Below are positions 1 to 5,671 of a stretch of 6,025 nt of DNA, piece after piece; within the stretch, counting starts at the first letter, position 1, and the number at the start of each line of letters is the position of its first letter. A model generated the notes under the pieces. The model did no database searches and was not told the DNA's origin. It worked only from the letters and a program-made list of their open reading frames with translations. This DNA comes from Bacteroidales bacterium (GTDB lineage Bacteria; Bacteroidota; Bacteroidia; Bacteroidales; Azobacteroidaceae). The position numbers and the translations under genes were made by a program. The stretch lies in NCBI GenBank assembly GCA_020860885.1, contig JAJBTS010000251.1, forward strand, positions 1 to 6,025. Reading direction: 5' to 3'.

Positions 1-13
1 TACAGGTATTAGT

Positions 14-812
14 ATGGAAAAGTATGCTTGGTGCACATATTTAGGAAATGATTCCTATCTTCCAGGAGTTTTGTGCTTAAACTACTCTTTGATTCACAGG
101 GGGGGGTACACGATACCCGTTATTATGCTTGTGTACAAAAGAAGAAGTATCAGATGACTCGGTTAGAAAATTAAAAAAGAAAAATATTAATGTTATGTTT
201 GTGGAGCGTATGAATGTTCCGCAGTGGATTATTGAAGTAAACCGAGAATATAAGCATCCGCAATGGAGTAACACATTTGAAAAGTTATCAGTTTTTGGAT
301 TGACGGACTTTGATAAGATTGTATTCTTGGATGCGGATATGTTAATTTTACAAAACATAGATAATTTGTTTGAGCTACCGCATATGAGTGCGGTATCCGC
401 AGGTAAAATGTTTCCTGGAAACGAACATTGGGTTACCTTGAATTCAGGTTTGATGGTTATAGAACCTTCTCTTGGCTTGGCAGAACGTATAATGAAAACA
501 TTGGATACGTGGGATCGGACTTTGCCAGTTGGCGACCAGGATCTAATACATGAATACTATAAAGATTGGCCTCAGCAAGAGAAACTTCATTTGTCAGAAG
601 AATATAATTGTTTTTATTCATATATGCATTATTACCTTGCTAATAAGATATTGTCTCAGATTAAAGTTGTACACTTTATAGGAATAAAAAAACCATGGAT
701 GCTATCCACTAAAGAGACTGTGATTCGTAGTTGTTTATTGCTGAAAAATCGTAACTTTGATACCTTTAAGGTTTTGGTTCAGTATAAGATAACTCAGTTA
801 TTGGCGAGATAG
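14..812 (+). pseudogene. GT8 (glycogenin/LgtC-like) glycosyltransferase, frameshifted at a G8 tract
   Basis: GT8 enzymes move a sugar (often galactose or glucose) from a nucleotide-sugar to an acceptor with retention, using a GT-A fold and Mn2+. Here the protein begins at ATG 14 (AGG at 4-6 upstream) with MEKYAWCTYLGNDSYLPG, the usual GT8 N-terminus. This frame hits a stop at 155-157. The rest of the family lies in the frame ending at TAG 810-812. Joining the frames with one G removed at 99-106 gives 265 residues, a normal GT8 length. The junction then reads GTRYPLLCLCTKEE, close to the family pattern around YPL..L.T. Motifs in joined numbering: DADM 106-109 (metal-binding DxD), NSG 143-145, GDQD 173-176 and HFIGIKKPW 220-228. 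All are intact, so the lesion is recent or reversible. The downstream part could start at TTG 129 but would lack the nucleotide-binding N-terminus. The family call is firm; sugar and acceptor are unknown. The true start could lie upstream of the window. Confidence 0.88.
99..106 (+). repeat. Poly-G tract (G8) at the GT8 frameshift, candidate phase-variation switch
   Basis: Eight consecutive G lie at codon 29 onward of the GT8 gene, in otherwise AT-rich DNA. With eight G, translation from ATG 14 ends at 155-157. With seven (or ten) it enters the frame that carries all GT8 motifs to 812. With nine it would stop at about 172. The downstream frame is closed by TGA at 90-92, so the switch must lie between 93 and about 154. 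The protein match right after the tract places it at the G run. G tracts in the 5' part of surface-glycan transferase genes are a known slipped-strand phase-variation signature. A sequencing miscount is the main alternative. Confidence 0.7.
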
Positions 813-831
813 TTGTTCTGTAGGAGAACAA
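813..831 (+). promoter_or_regulatory. Hairpin that holds the ribosome binding site of the first GT2 gene
   Basis: Arms TTGTTCT (813-819) and AGAACAA (825-831) are a perfect 7-bp inverted repeat around the loop GTAGG. The Shine-Dalgarno AGGAG (822-826) lies across the loop and the start of the right arm, 11 bases before ATG 838. The left arm starts one base after the GT8 stop codon (810-812). A ribosome finishing GT8 would cover and melt the stem, freeing the site, so translation of the two genes may be coupled. The repeat is seen directly; the coupling is inferred. The stem has only two G-C pairs and is not strong. Confidence 0.45.
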
Positions 832-837
832 AACAGT

Positions 838-1539
838 ATGTTATTCAGTATTTTAATACCAGTATATAATGTGGAAAAATGGATGAGAAAATGCATAGAG
901 TCCGTTTTATCTCAGAATATGAAAGATTTCGAAATAGTATTAGTAGATGATGGCTCTACGGATTCAAGCGGAGAAATTTGTGATGAATATGCCAGCAGGC
1001 ATGACAGCATCCGTGTGATACACAAAAAGAATGAGGGTTTGCTGCTGACCAGGAGGAGAGCCATAAAAGAAGCAAAAGGAAAATGGTTTATCCATTTGGA
1101 CTCCGATGACTATATGATGCCTGGATTTTTGTCTTCATTGCAAAATGTTATTTTGGAGACCGATCCGACTTTGGTCATTTATAGCTTTATCAGAGGAACA
1201 CAGGATACGCATGATCTTTCTAATATCGTGAATATTCCATTTATGAATGGAGAAGTATTTGAAGCGGAAGGACACCATAAATTATTGATGCAGTTTTTAT
1301 ATGGCGGTTCTATAACAGCGATATGGCAAAAAGCAGCCAGGAGGGACATTGTAGATATTGACACAGATTATCATCAATGGCCGAATGTCAATATGATGGA
1401 AGATCATCTGCAAAGTTTGTATTTGCTGGATCATTCTTTAAAAACAGTATATATGGATTTTCCGGCTGTATACTACAGATATAATGCGGCAAGCATTACC
1501 AAACAGATAGGATATCGGGCACATCAGGCAGCGTTTTAG
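838..1539 (+). CDS. GT2 glycosyltransferase, truncated by an in-frame TAG
   Basis: This is an inverting GT-A transferase of family GT2 that would add one sugar to a lipid-linked glycan on the cytoplasmic side. Visible motifs: the N-terminal SILIPVYNVEKW at 4-15, VDDGSTD at 36-42 (nucleotide binding), HLDSDD at 86-91 (DxD metal site) and MMEDH with E188/D189, the usual position of the catalytic base. ATG 838 follows AGGAG at 822-826. The reading frame meets TAG at 1537-1539 after 233 residues, but the same frame stays open to TAA 1867-1869. The full protein would be about 343 residues, similar in size and layout to the intact GT2 just downstream. The 233-residue product keeps the whole GT-A core and loses the C-terminal helical part, so partial activity cannot be excluded. 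Donor and acceptor are unknown. Confidence 0.9.
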   Translation: MLFSILIPVYNVEKWMRKCIESVLSQNMKDFEIVLVDDGSTDSSGEICDEYASRHDSIRVIHKKNEGLLLTRRRAIKEAKGKWFIHLDSDDYMMPGFLSSLQNVILETDPTLVIYSFIRGTQDTHDLSNIVNIPFMNGEVFEAEGHHKLLMQFLYGGSITAIWQKAARRDIVDIDTDYHQWPNVNMMEDHLQSLYLLDHSLKTVYMDFPAVYYRYNAASITKQIGYRAHQAAF

Positions 1540-1869
1540 TCCATGCATACGACATTTGTAGAGGAAGAACGCTATTATGACAGATGGCGATTAAATGATG
1601 AGGATAAAAGTAAAATCATGGCAAAGCATCTTCGCTCACTGTGTATTAGGTTGGGAATGATGACGTTAAGCGCAGATATATCAGATAATCAGAAAGAGTT
1701 TAAAGATTTTATGTTAATGCTGTCTGAAGACAGATTGTTCCTGGGGGATTATGTATTGGCCGATAAAAAACTGTTGGGAAGGAAAAGCCAAATGTGTTAT
1801 CTGGCAGTCAGACTGCATATTCCATGTCTGGTTCGTTTTGTATATCAAAATAGTACCAGAAACATCTAA
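1540..1869 (+). pseudogene. C-terminal remainder of the first GT2, after the in-frame stop
   Basis: These 109 codons (SMHTTFVEEERYYDRWRLND onward) are in the same frame as the preceding GT2 and continue it directly after TAG 1537-1539. The position matches the C-terminal part of the paralogue at 1951-3036, where a similar charged, helix-rich stretch follows the YYYRKN segment. An ATG at 1543 could start a 108-residue peptide, but no Shine-Dalgarno sequence precedes it and no stand-alone domain is recognisable. It is best read as one gene with one nonsense codon, not as a separate small gene. Confidence 0.8.
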
Positions 1870-1950
1870 AGAAATCGCAGAACCATAATAGATTCTTATT
1901 TATTTAGGGGCAAAGCTTCAAGATTAGAGAGCAAAGAGGGGAAAATTCGG
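1870..1950 (+). other. Intergenic spacer with the ribosome binding site of the second GT2
   Basis: The spacer is 81 bases of AT-rich sequence. GAGGGG at 1936-1941, nine bases before ATG 1951, is a good Shine-Dalgarno sequence and supports that start. I see no convincing terminator hairpin or promoter here, so read-through from the upstream gene is likely. Confidence 0.55.
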
Positions 1951-3036
1951 ATGCTGACAAACAGATATACCGAACCTGGGAATTTGATATTTAGTTTATT
2001 GATTCCGGTTTATAACGTCGAGAAGTACCTTCCCTCGTGTCTGGATTCCATTCTCCAACAGCCCGGCAATGATTATGAAGTGGTTCTTTTGGATGATGCA
2101 TCAACAGACAATAGCCGGTTAATATGTGAAGAGTATAAAAACAAGTTCCCGGAGAAAATTAGGGTTGCATCTCATGAGGAAAACAGGGGACAGTTGTTAA
2201 CCAGAAAAGACTTGTTTCAGCTGGCCAGAGGAGAATGGATATTATGCATAGACTCGGATGACTGGCTTTCTGAGAATGCTCTTACGGTTATCAGGCATGC
2301 TATTTTAACCGAGGAAACGGATCTCATCGTATACAATGTCATTTGCAAATATATGGATGGAACTGAAAAAATTTTTTCGCCTGATCTTAATGCAGATATC
2401 GTTTATTGCAATGATAATAAGATGGAACTTTATAATCAGTTTCTTTGCACATACTACTTAAATAGTATGTGCAACAAAGCGATACATCACAAACTAATAG
2501 ACTTAAATGAGAAACATGAAGAAGTAACGGAAATTTCAATTGGAGAAGACCGATTCCAATCATTTCCAATAATTGACAGGGCAAAAAAAGTCTTATATTT
2601 GAATCAGAATCTGTATTACTATCGAAAAAACATTGACGGTATTTCCTCGAAATCTTTTCCCAATATGTATGAAATGAGGAAAATTCTTTGGGAAAGGGAA
2701 GACATATATATCGAAAAATGGGAAATAACGTCCGACATACGGGAAAAGAGATATATACAGCGGATTAATGAGGTCGTACAGATGATGCAGGGTAAAAAAG
2801 AAACCGGTGAGTTTGCTGAATTTTCTAAGGAAATAATTGCAGATAGAATTTTGGAAAAGCTTTTGGAGACTGTGGATGTAGCTAAGCTGTGCAGGCGATA
2901 TTTGCTGGTTTGCGAACTGGTAACGCACAGGCAAATTTTTCTTGCTGATAAAGTTGTTAGCATGGAACTATGGATGAGAAATTTAAAGAGAAAACATGGT
3001 GAGATGAAAAAGAGCAGACATGAGACAGGAGGATGA
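1951..3036 (+). CDS. GT2 family glycosyltransferase (intact)
   Basis: At 361 residues this is the only transferase wholly inside the window with an unbroken frame. It is an inverting GT-A enzyme expected to extend the glycan repeat unit at the membrane's inner face. Motifs: FSLLIPVYNVEKYL at 14-27, LDDASTD at 47-53 (a variant of the usual DDGS), CIDSDDW at 99-105 (DxD), and GEDRFQ with E199/D200 as the likely catalytic base region. It is paralogous to the gene at 838: the N-terminal blocks align residue by residue, and both have LLTR followed by R or K where many GT2 proteins have an ARN motif. The C-terminal 120 residues are charged and helical with no membrane segment. GAGGGG at 1936-1941 supports ATG 1951. 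The stop (3034-3036) lies nine bases before the next start, indicating an operon. Substrate is not predictable. Confidence 0.93.
   Translation: MLTNRYTEPGNLIFSLLIPVYNVEKYLPSCLDSILQQPGNDYEVVLLDDASTDNSRLICEEYKNKFPEKIRVASHEENRGQLLTRKDLFQLARGEWILCIDSDDWLSENALTVIRHAILTEETDLIVYNVICKYMDGTEKIFSPDLNADIVYCNDNKMELYNQFLCTYYLNSMCNKAIHHKLIDLNEKHEEVTEISIGEDRFQSFPIIDRAKKVLYLNQNLYYYRKNIDGISSKSFPNMYEMRKILWEREDIYIEKWEITSDIREKRYIQRINEVVQMMQGKKETGEFAEFSKEIIADRILEKLLETVDVAKLCRRYLLVCELVTHRQIFLADKVVSMELWMRNLKRKHGEMKKSRHETGG
2445..2474 (+). repeat. Perfect 12-bp inverted repeat inside the second GT2 gene
   Basis: TTGCACATACTA (2445-2456) and TAGTATGTGCAA (2463-2474) are exact reverse complements around the 6-base loop CTTAAA. 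The outer bases CTTTG and CAAAG could extend the stem past a small bulge. It encodes part of the segment QFLCTYYLNSMCNKA, which aligns with QFLYGGSITAIWQKA of the upstream paralogue, so it is genuine coding sequence. No T tract follows, so it is not a standard terminator. Confidence 0.85.
3027..3032 (+). promoter_or_regulatory. Ribosome binding site AGGAGG for the first GT4 gene
   Basis: A consensus AGGAGG sits inside the last codons of the preceding GT2 and is the only good site for ATG 3046. The 13-base spacing is longer than usual. The frame upstream of 3046 is closed by TGA at 3037-3039, so 3046 is the first usable ATG. The ATG codons at 3033 and 3036 are not in the GT4 frame. Confidence 0.6.
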
Positions 3037-3045
3037 TGAAACCAG

Positions 3046-4191
3046 ATGAGAAAAATCTGCTTTTTACAATATGACTTGGCTGGAGGCGGAGCGGAACGGA
3101 AGGTTTGTACATTAGCGAACTATTTTGTCAGCAGAGGCTATGAGGTGGAGATAGGACTTTTTGGAAAGGATAATGTGCAGTATGACTTGGATCCCCGTGT
3201 TTCCCTGACATTTATATGCCGTGACACATATGAGTATCATTCGAAAATGGAAAAATTTGCATATGTAGTTCAAGTGACAATCCAAAAGATATTTGCTTAT
3301 TTTCCAGCCATTTTTATTGAAAAGATATTTGGCATCGTTGCACCGTCTGTAAAGAATACAATTAGCGGAGACAGGGTAAAGAAACACTATAAAAAGAAAA
3401 ATGACTACATTGATCCGATACGAGCTTATGTAATCAATCGGCTGGAAGATCGCGTTTTTGTCACTATGATGGTACAGCCTTATCTGGAGATAGTACACCA
3501 GATGGAAGACATTATAAATAAAGGCAAATTTAAAGCCCCGTATATTGTGATGGAATGCAACAATCCGATTCCGGGAATGGATGTTACAAAAGAACTGGCT
3601 GCGAAGCGTGATATTTGGTATCCATGGGCAACAAAATGTGTTTCTATGACAAACGACTGTGTAGAGTGTTTTTCGGATGAAATACAAAGGAAAAGCGTTG
3701 TTATTCCGAACCCAATCAGAGATGACCTGCCGGAACCATATTGTGGGAAAATACGCCGCTCTGTTGTTGTAACTTACTGCCGCTTAAGCAGGCAAAAAAA
3801 TCTGCCTTTACTTATCAGGGCTTTTGCTCGTTTTCATAGCATCCATTCAGAATACACTTTAGAAATATATGGAATTGGAGAACTTAAGGAAGAACTGTAT
3901 AAGCTTATATCCGCATTGAATTTGGAAAAATGTGCATCAATTTACCCATTTGATCCGCATATTCATGAAAAAATTATTGACTGCGCCATGTTTATATCCT
4001 CCAGTGATTGGGAAGGCTTCTGTAATTCTGTTTTAGAGGCTCTGGCGATAGGTTTGCCGGTCATCGCTACCGACTGTAAATTTGGAACTCGGGATATGGT
4101 TCAGGATCATGTGAATGGAATTCTGGTTCCGGTAGGAGACGAGAATGCTATGGTTGCCGCAATGATGGAGATTGCATCAAATTCGGAGTAA
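3046..4191 (+). CDS. GT4 family glycosyltransferase, truncated near its C-terminus by an in-frame TAA
   Basis: This is a retaining GT-B transferase of family GT4, expected to use a nucleotide-sugar at the membrane face. The N-terminal domain opens with ICFLQYDLAGGGAERK (4-19), the glycine-rich loop typical of these enzymes. A hydrophobic, aromatic stretch at about 71-102 may touch the membrane. The C-terminal domain has VIPNP, then YCRLSRQKN with R246 and K251 placed to hold the donor phosphates, and the E-x7-E motif EGFCNSVLE (E323, E331). The frame ends at TAA 4189-4191 after 381 residues. The next codons, in the same frame, continue a normal GT4 C-terminus to TGA 4285-4287, which would give about 413 residues. 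The missing 31 residues form the final helices that usually pack back on the N-terminal domain, so stability may suffer although all catalytic motifs remain. Family call firm; specificity unknown. Confidence 0.92.
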   Translation: MRKICFLQYDLAGGGAERKVCTLANYFVSRGYEVEIGLFGKDNVQYDLDPRVSLTFICRDTYEYHSKMEKFAYVVQVTIQKIFAYFPAIFIEKIFGIVAPSVKNTISGDRVKKHYKKKNDYIDPIRAYVINRLEDRVFVTMMVQPYLEIVHQMEDIINKGKFKAPYIVMECNNPIPGMDVTKELAAKRDIWYPWATKCVSMTNDCVECFSDEIQRKSVVIPNPIRDDLPEPYCGKIRRSVVVTYCRLSRQKNLPLLIRAFARFHSIHSEYTLEIYGIGELKEELYKLISALNLEKCASIYPFDPHIHEKIIDCAMFISSSDWEGFCNSVLEALAIGLPVIATDCKFGTRDMVQDHVNGILVPVGDENAMVAAMMEIASNSE

Positions 4192-4287
4192 GCGGAGCGT
4201 TTTTCAAAAGAGGCAGTTAAAGTCCGTGATATTTATTCGGCAGAGAAGATTGGGGAAAAATGGTTGAAACTGATCGAAAGTGTTTGA
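4192..4287 (+). pseudogene. C-terminal tail of the first GT4, after the in-frame TAA
   Basis: Directly after TAA 4189-4191 the same frame encodes 31 residues (AERFSKEAVKVRDIYSAEKI onward, including EKWLKLIES) up to TGA 4285-4287. This is the usual tail of GT4 proteins, in which a segment like 'S-E-x-A-E-R-F-S' leads into the last helices, so the stop replaces one residue of a continuous protein. A leucine codon TTA changed to TAA would fit, as would CAA or AAA. It is too short and lacks a start to be a gene of its own. Confidence 0.8.
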
Positions 4288-4315
4288 TTTGGAGACTGAT
4301 TGGAGAAAAAGGTAT

Positions 4316-4567
4316 ATGAGAATTTTATTTACGGCACCTCGCTATCATACAAATCAGGTGCCGATTGTAAAAGGCTTGCTGGGAAAAGGCCATGAGGTGC
4401 GGTATTTTGTTGTATTTAAAGGTGCATCAGAGGAGTACACTTTCTGTGAGCCGACTGTCTTAAAGCCATCTAAAGGCATGCTGAGGCAAACAGGAAAACA
4501 AAAAAAGGAGAGGATGAAAAAGAGTCCTTTTATGGAAGCCATTTTATTCCGGAAATGTCTGAGCTGA
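4316..4567 (+). pseudogene. Fragment 1: N-terminal piece of the broken GT4 gene
   Basis: This 83-codon piece carries the first beta-alpha units of the N-terminal domain (MRILFTAPRYHTNQVP, then KGHEVRYFVVFKG). Its last twenty or so residues, after the A run at 4500-4506, are probably out-of-frame translation, because the neighbouring frame there reads SFYGSHFIPEMSELREK and continues smoothly. A GTG at 4280 would extend the piece upstream, but that overlaps the tail of the previous gene and is less likely than ATG 4316. Confidence 0.7.
4500..4506 (+). repeat. A7 run at the first frameshift of the broken GT4 gene
   Basis: Seven A followed by G give A_AAA_AAG in the frame of ATG 4316 (heptamer 4501-4507). 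The frame needed afterwards is -1. The frameshift can be anywhere from 4474 (after TAA 4471-4473 in the new frame) to about 4531, where the new frame is clearly genuine. This run and the A5 at 4517-4521 are the likeliest sites. Confidence 0.55.
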
Positions 4568-5034
4568 GAGAAAAATTTCATGATTATAATCCGGAACTTG
4601 TGATATGCAGAGAGAATACCCCATTAACTCTTTGTGTGAAATCCTTATGTGATGAAGGCAAGGTGCCCTGTATAGTATATGACCAACAGCCATTTTATGA
4701 AAACCCGACAATGAATGAAAGTCACTCGAAACAGAGAAATAGTTCCATGATAAAAAGGTTTCAGTTGAAGCTGTATCGTAGCTTAGATGTTGATCACCGC
4801 ATGTTAAACAGAATGAAAGCAAATCATGGATTTCCAACAGTTCGCATGACCCCCGTTCTGATGTCAGTATATACGGATAACACGGTGAATTTGCAGGCAA
4901 AAAAAACTCGTATTTTGTGCCGCTGGTGGGCGAACCATCACTGGAAGCAAAAGAAAGAGGCTATTGTACGGATGGGAAACTTCGCGTTTTGTGTGTGGGA
5001 AAATACAGGGAGTATAAAACTATTTCACTACTGA
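4507..5034 (+). pseudogene. Fragment 2: middle piece of the broken GT4 gene
   Basis: The genuine part runs from about 4507 to 4905 and completes the N-terminal GT-B domain. It has a helix and strand (REKFHDYNPELVICREN), then VPCIVYDQQPFYENP, a YDQ-type segment where related transferases have a YTQ-like one. From 4906 to the stop at 5032-5034 the translation is tryptophan-rich and unlike the family, as expected beyond a frameshift. ATG 4555 could start it, but no ribosome binding site is evident. Confidence 0.7.
4899..4906 (+). repeat. A8 run at the second frameshift of the broken GT4 gene
   Basis: Eight A, the longest A run I noticed in the window, mark the switch from the middle frame to the C-terminal frame, again -1. 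The protein is continuous when the switch is placed here. A ninth A would restore the frame. Confidence 0.7.
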
Positions 5035-5543
5035 TAGAAGCCTTATCATTGTTGCAAGATCATTCAACAATAAAAGTCACGATTGTGGGACAAGCAGTAA
5101 GTTCGGATGAGAAAGCATACTATCAAAAGATAACAGATATGATTTCTAAATTGAAGCTAAAGGACACGGTTACACTTAAGAAAAATATTCCGCATGAGCG
5201 CATGAAAGAAATATATTTGAACCATGATTTACTTATTCTTCCATCGAAAAGAGAATGTGCATCTATTGCGGTGTTGGAAGGTATGGCCAATGGTTTGGCT
5301 GTAATAAGTACTGACCATAATGGAACAGCAACATATATAGATCCCGGAACGGGTGGATTTGTATTCGAGGCAGGAGTTGCCCAGTCTCTGGCAGAACAGA
5401 TTGAAAGATATGTTAACAATAATATTGTTGAAAAGCATGGACGTGCTGCTTATAAGATTATAGCTGAAAAGTATTCCTTTGAAAACTATTACCAGGCTTT
5501 TTGCAACATGATTAACACAGAATTTTCTATAGGGATAATTTAG
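4905..5543 (+). pseudogene. Fragment 3: C-terminal (donor-binding) piece of the broken GT4 gene
   Basis: About 212 codons encode the GT4 C-terminal domain. It opens with the linker FVPLVGEP, then LRVLCVGKYREYKTISLL (the phosphate-binding G-K region), VTIVGQAV, and the E-x7-E motif ECASIAVLE (glutamates at 5253 and 5277, residues 314 and 322 of the joined protein). It continues GLAVISTDHNGTATYI and ends at TAG 5541-5543. A GTG at 4917 could start a 208-residue product, but no Shine-Dalgarno sequence precedes it and a lone C-terminal domain would have no acceptor site. Confidence 0.8.
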
Positions 5544-5671
5544 ATTGAAATGAAAAGGACTTTATTTTTTAAAGTAGTTTTAACTGAAGAAGTATACAGC
5601 GAGTGATTGTAGAGGCGTGACATTTATACGGTAACAGAAATCTTTAATGTTCAAAATAATAGGAGATTATA
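5544..5671 (+). other. Longest intergenic gap (128 bases), leader of the last transferase gene
   Basis: The gap holds no open reading frame of note. ACTTTA (5559-5564) and TAAAGT (5570-5575) form a short hairpin with one G-C pair per arm position pair and mostly A-T pairs, followed by AGTTTT; this is a poor terminator. TTGAAA (5545-5550) lies 17 bases before TTTAAA (5568-5573), a weak promoter-like pair. Either would fit a separate transcription unit starting here, but neither is convincing. Confidence 0.3.
5661..5665 (+). promoter_or_regulatory. Ribosome binding site AGGAG that fixes the last start
   Basis: AGGAG lies six bases before ATG 5672, ideal spacing, and decides the start. It is also the exact loop of a 5-bp inverted repeat, ATAAT (5656-5660) and ATTAT (5666-5670), whose all-A-T stem is too weak to matter much by itself. 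Confidence 0.7.

Larger units (their letters stand above)
4316..5543 (+). pseudogene. GT4-type glycosyltransferase broken by two -1 frameshifts
   Basis: Three overlapping reading frames together encode one GT-B transferase of about 409 residues, the expected size. ATG 4316 is preceded by GGAGA at 4302-4306 and opens MRILFTAPRYHTNQVPIVKG, a Rossmann-type N-terminus. The frame must move back by one base (or regain one lost base) twice: near the A7 run at 4500-4506 and at the A8 run at 4899-4906. Across the second junction the protein reads KKNSYFVPLVGEPSLEAKE, with no gap. Protein sequence on both sides of each junction looks undamaged, so the lesions seem recent or are artefacts. As written the gene gives only an 83-residue product. 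It lies 28 bases after the TGA of the preceding full-length GT4 frame, in the same operon. Substrate unknown. Confidence 0.85.

Noticed and set aside
131..136. Extra T at 134 as the frameshift site of the GT8 gene
   Set aside because: Joining there gives ...GYTIPVIMLVTKEE, which is possible, but switching at the G run gives GTRYPLLCLCTKEE, closer to the family's YPL pattern, and G8 is a far likelier place for an indel.
686..692. In-phase A heptamers as evidence of programmed frameshifting
   Set aside because: The same in-phase A_AAA_AAA occurs at 686-692 in the GT8 and at 2583-2589 in the intact GT2 with no frame change, so the motif alone means little in this AT-rich DNA.
129..812. TTG at 129 as the real start of a 227-residue GT8
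   Set aside because: The missing N-terminal GT8 block is present upstream in another frame with its own ATG at 14, and no Shine-Dalgarno sequence precedes TTG 129. A frameshifted full-length gene fits better.
3112..3687. 191-codon open frame on the minus strand
   Set aside because: It lies entirely antisense to the motif-bearing GT4, its translation has no recognisable domain and is rich in H, Y, F and C, as expected of a shadow frame.
1537..4191. Reassigned stop codons (TAG or TAA read as amino acids)
   Set aside because: TAG ends the GT8 (810) and the second GT4 (5541), TAA ends the GT2 frame (1867) and TGA ends others (3034, 4285). All three act as ordinary stops.
4286..4306. Near-repeat GATTTGGAGA / GATTGGAGA before ATG 4316
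   Set aside because: Two imperfect short copies most likely reflect chance around a Shine-Dalgarno sequence; only the second is well spaced for the start.
5545..5575. Promoter-like TTGAAA/TTTAAA pair and an A-T-rich hairpin
   Set aside because: The -10 matches consensus at only four positions, and the hairpin is nearly all A-T with a short T tract. Such patterns are common by chance in AT-rich spacers, so I did not call either as a site.
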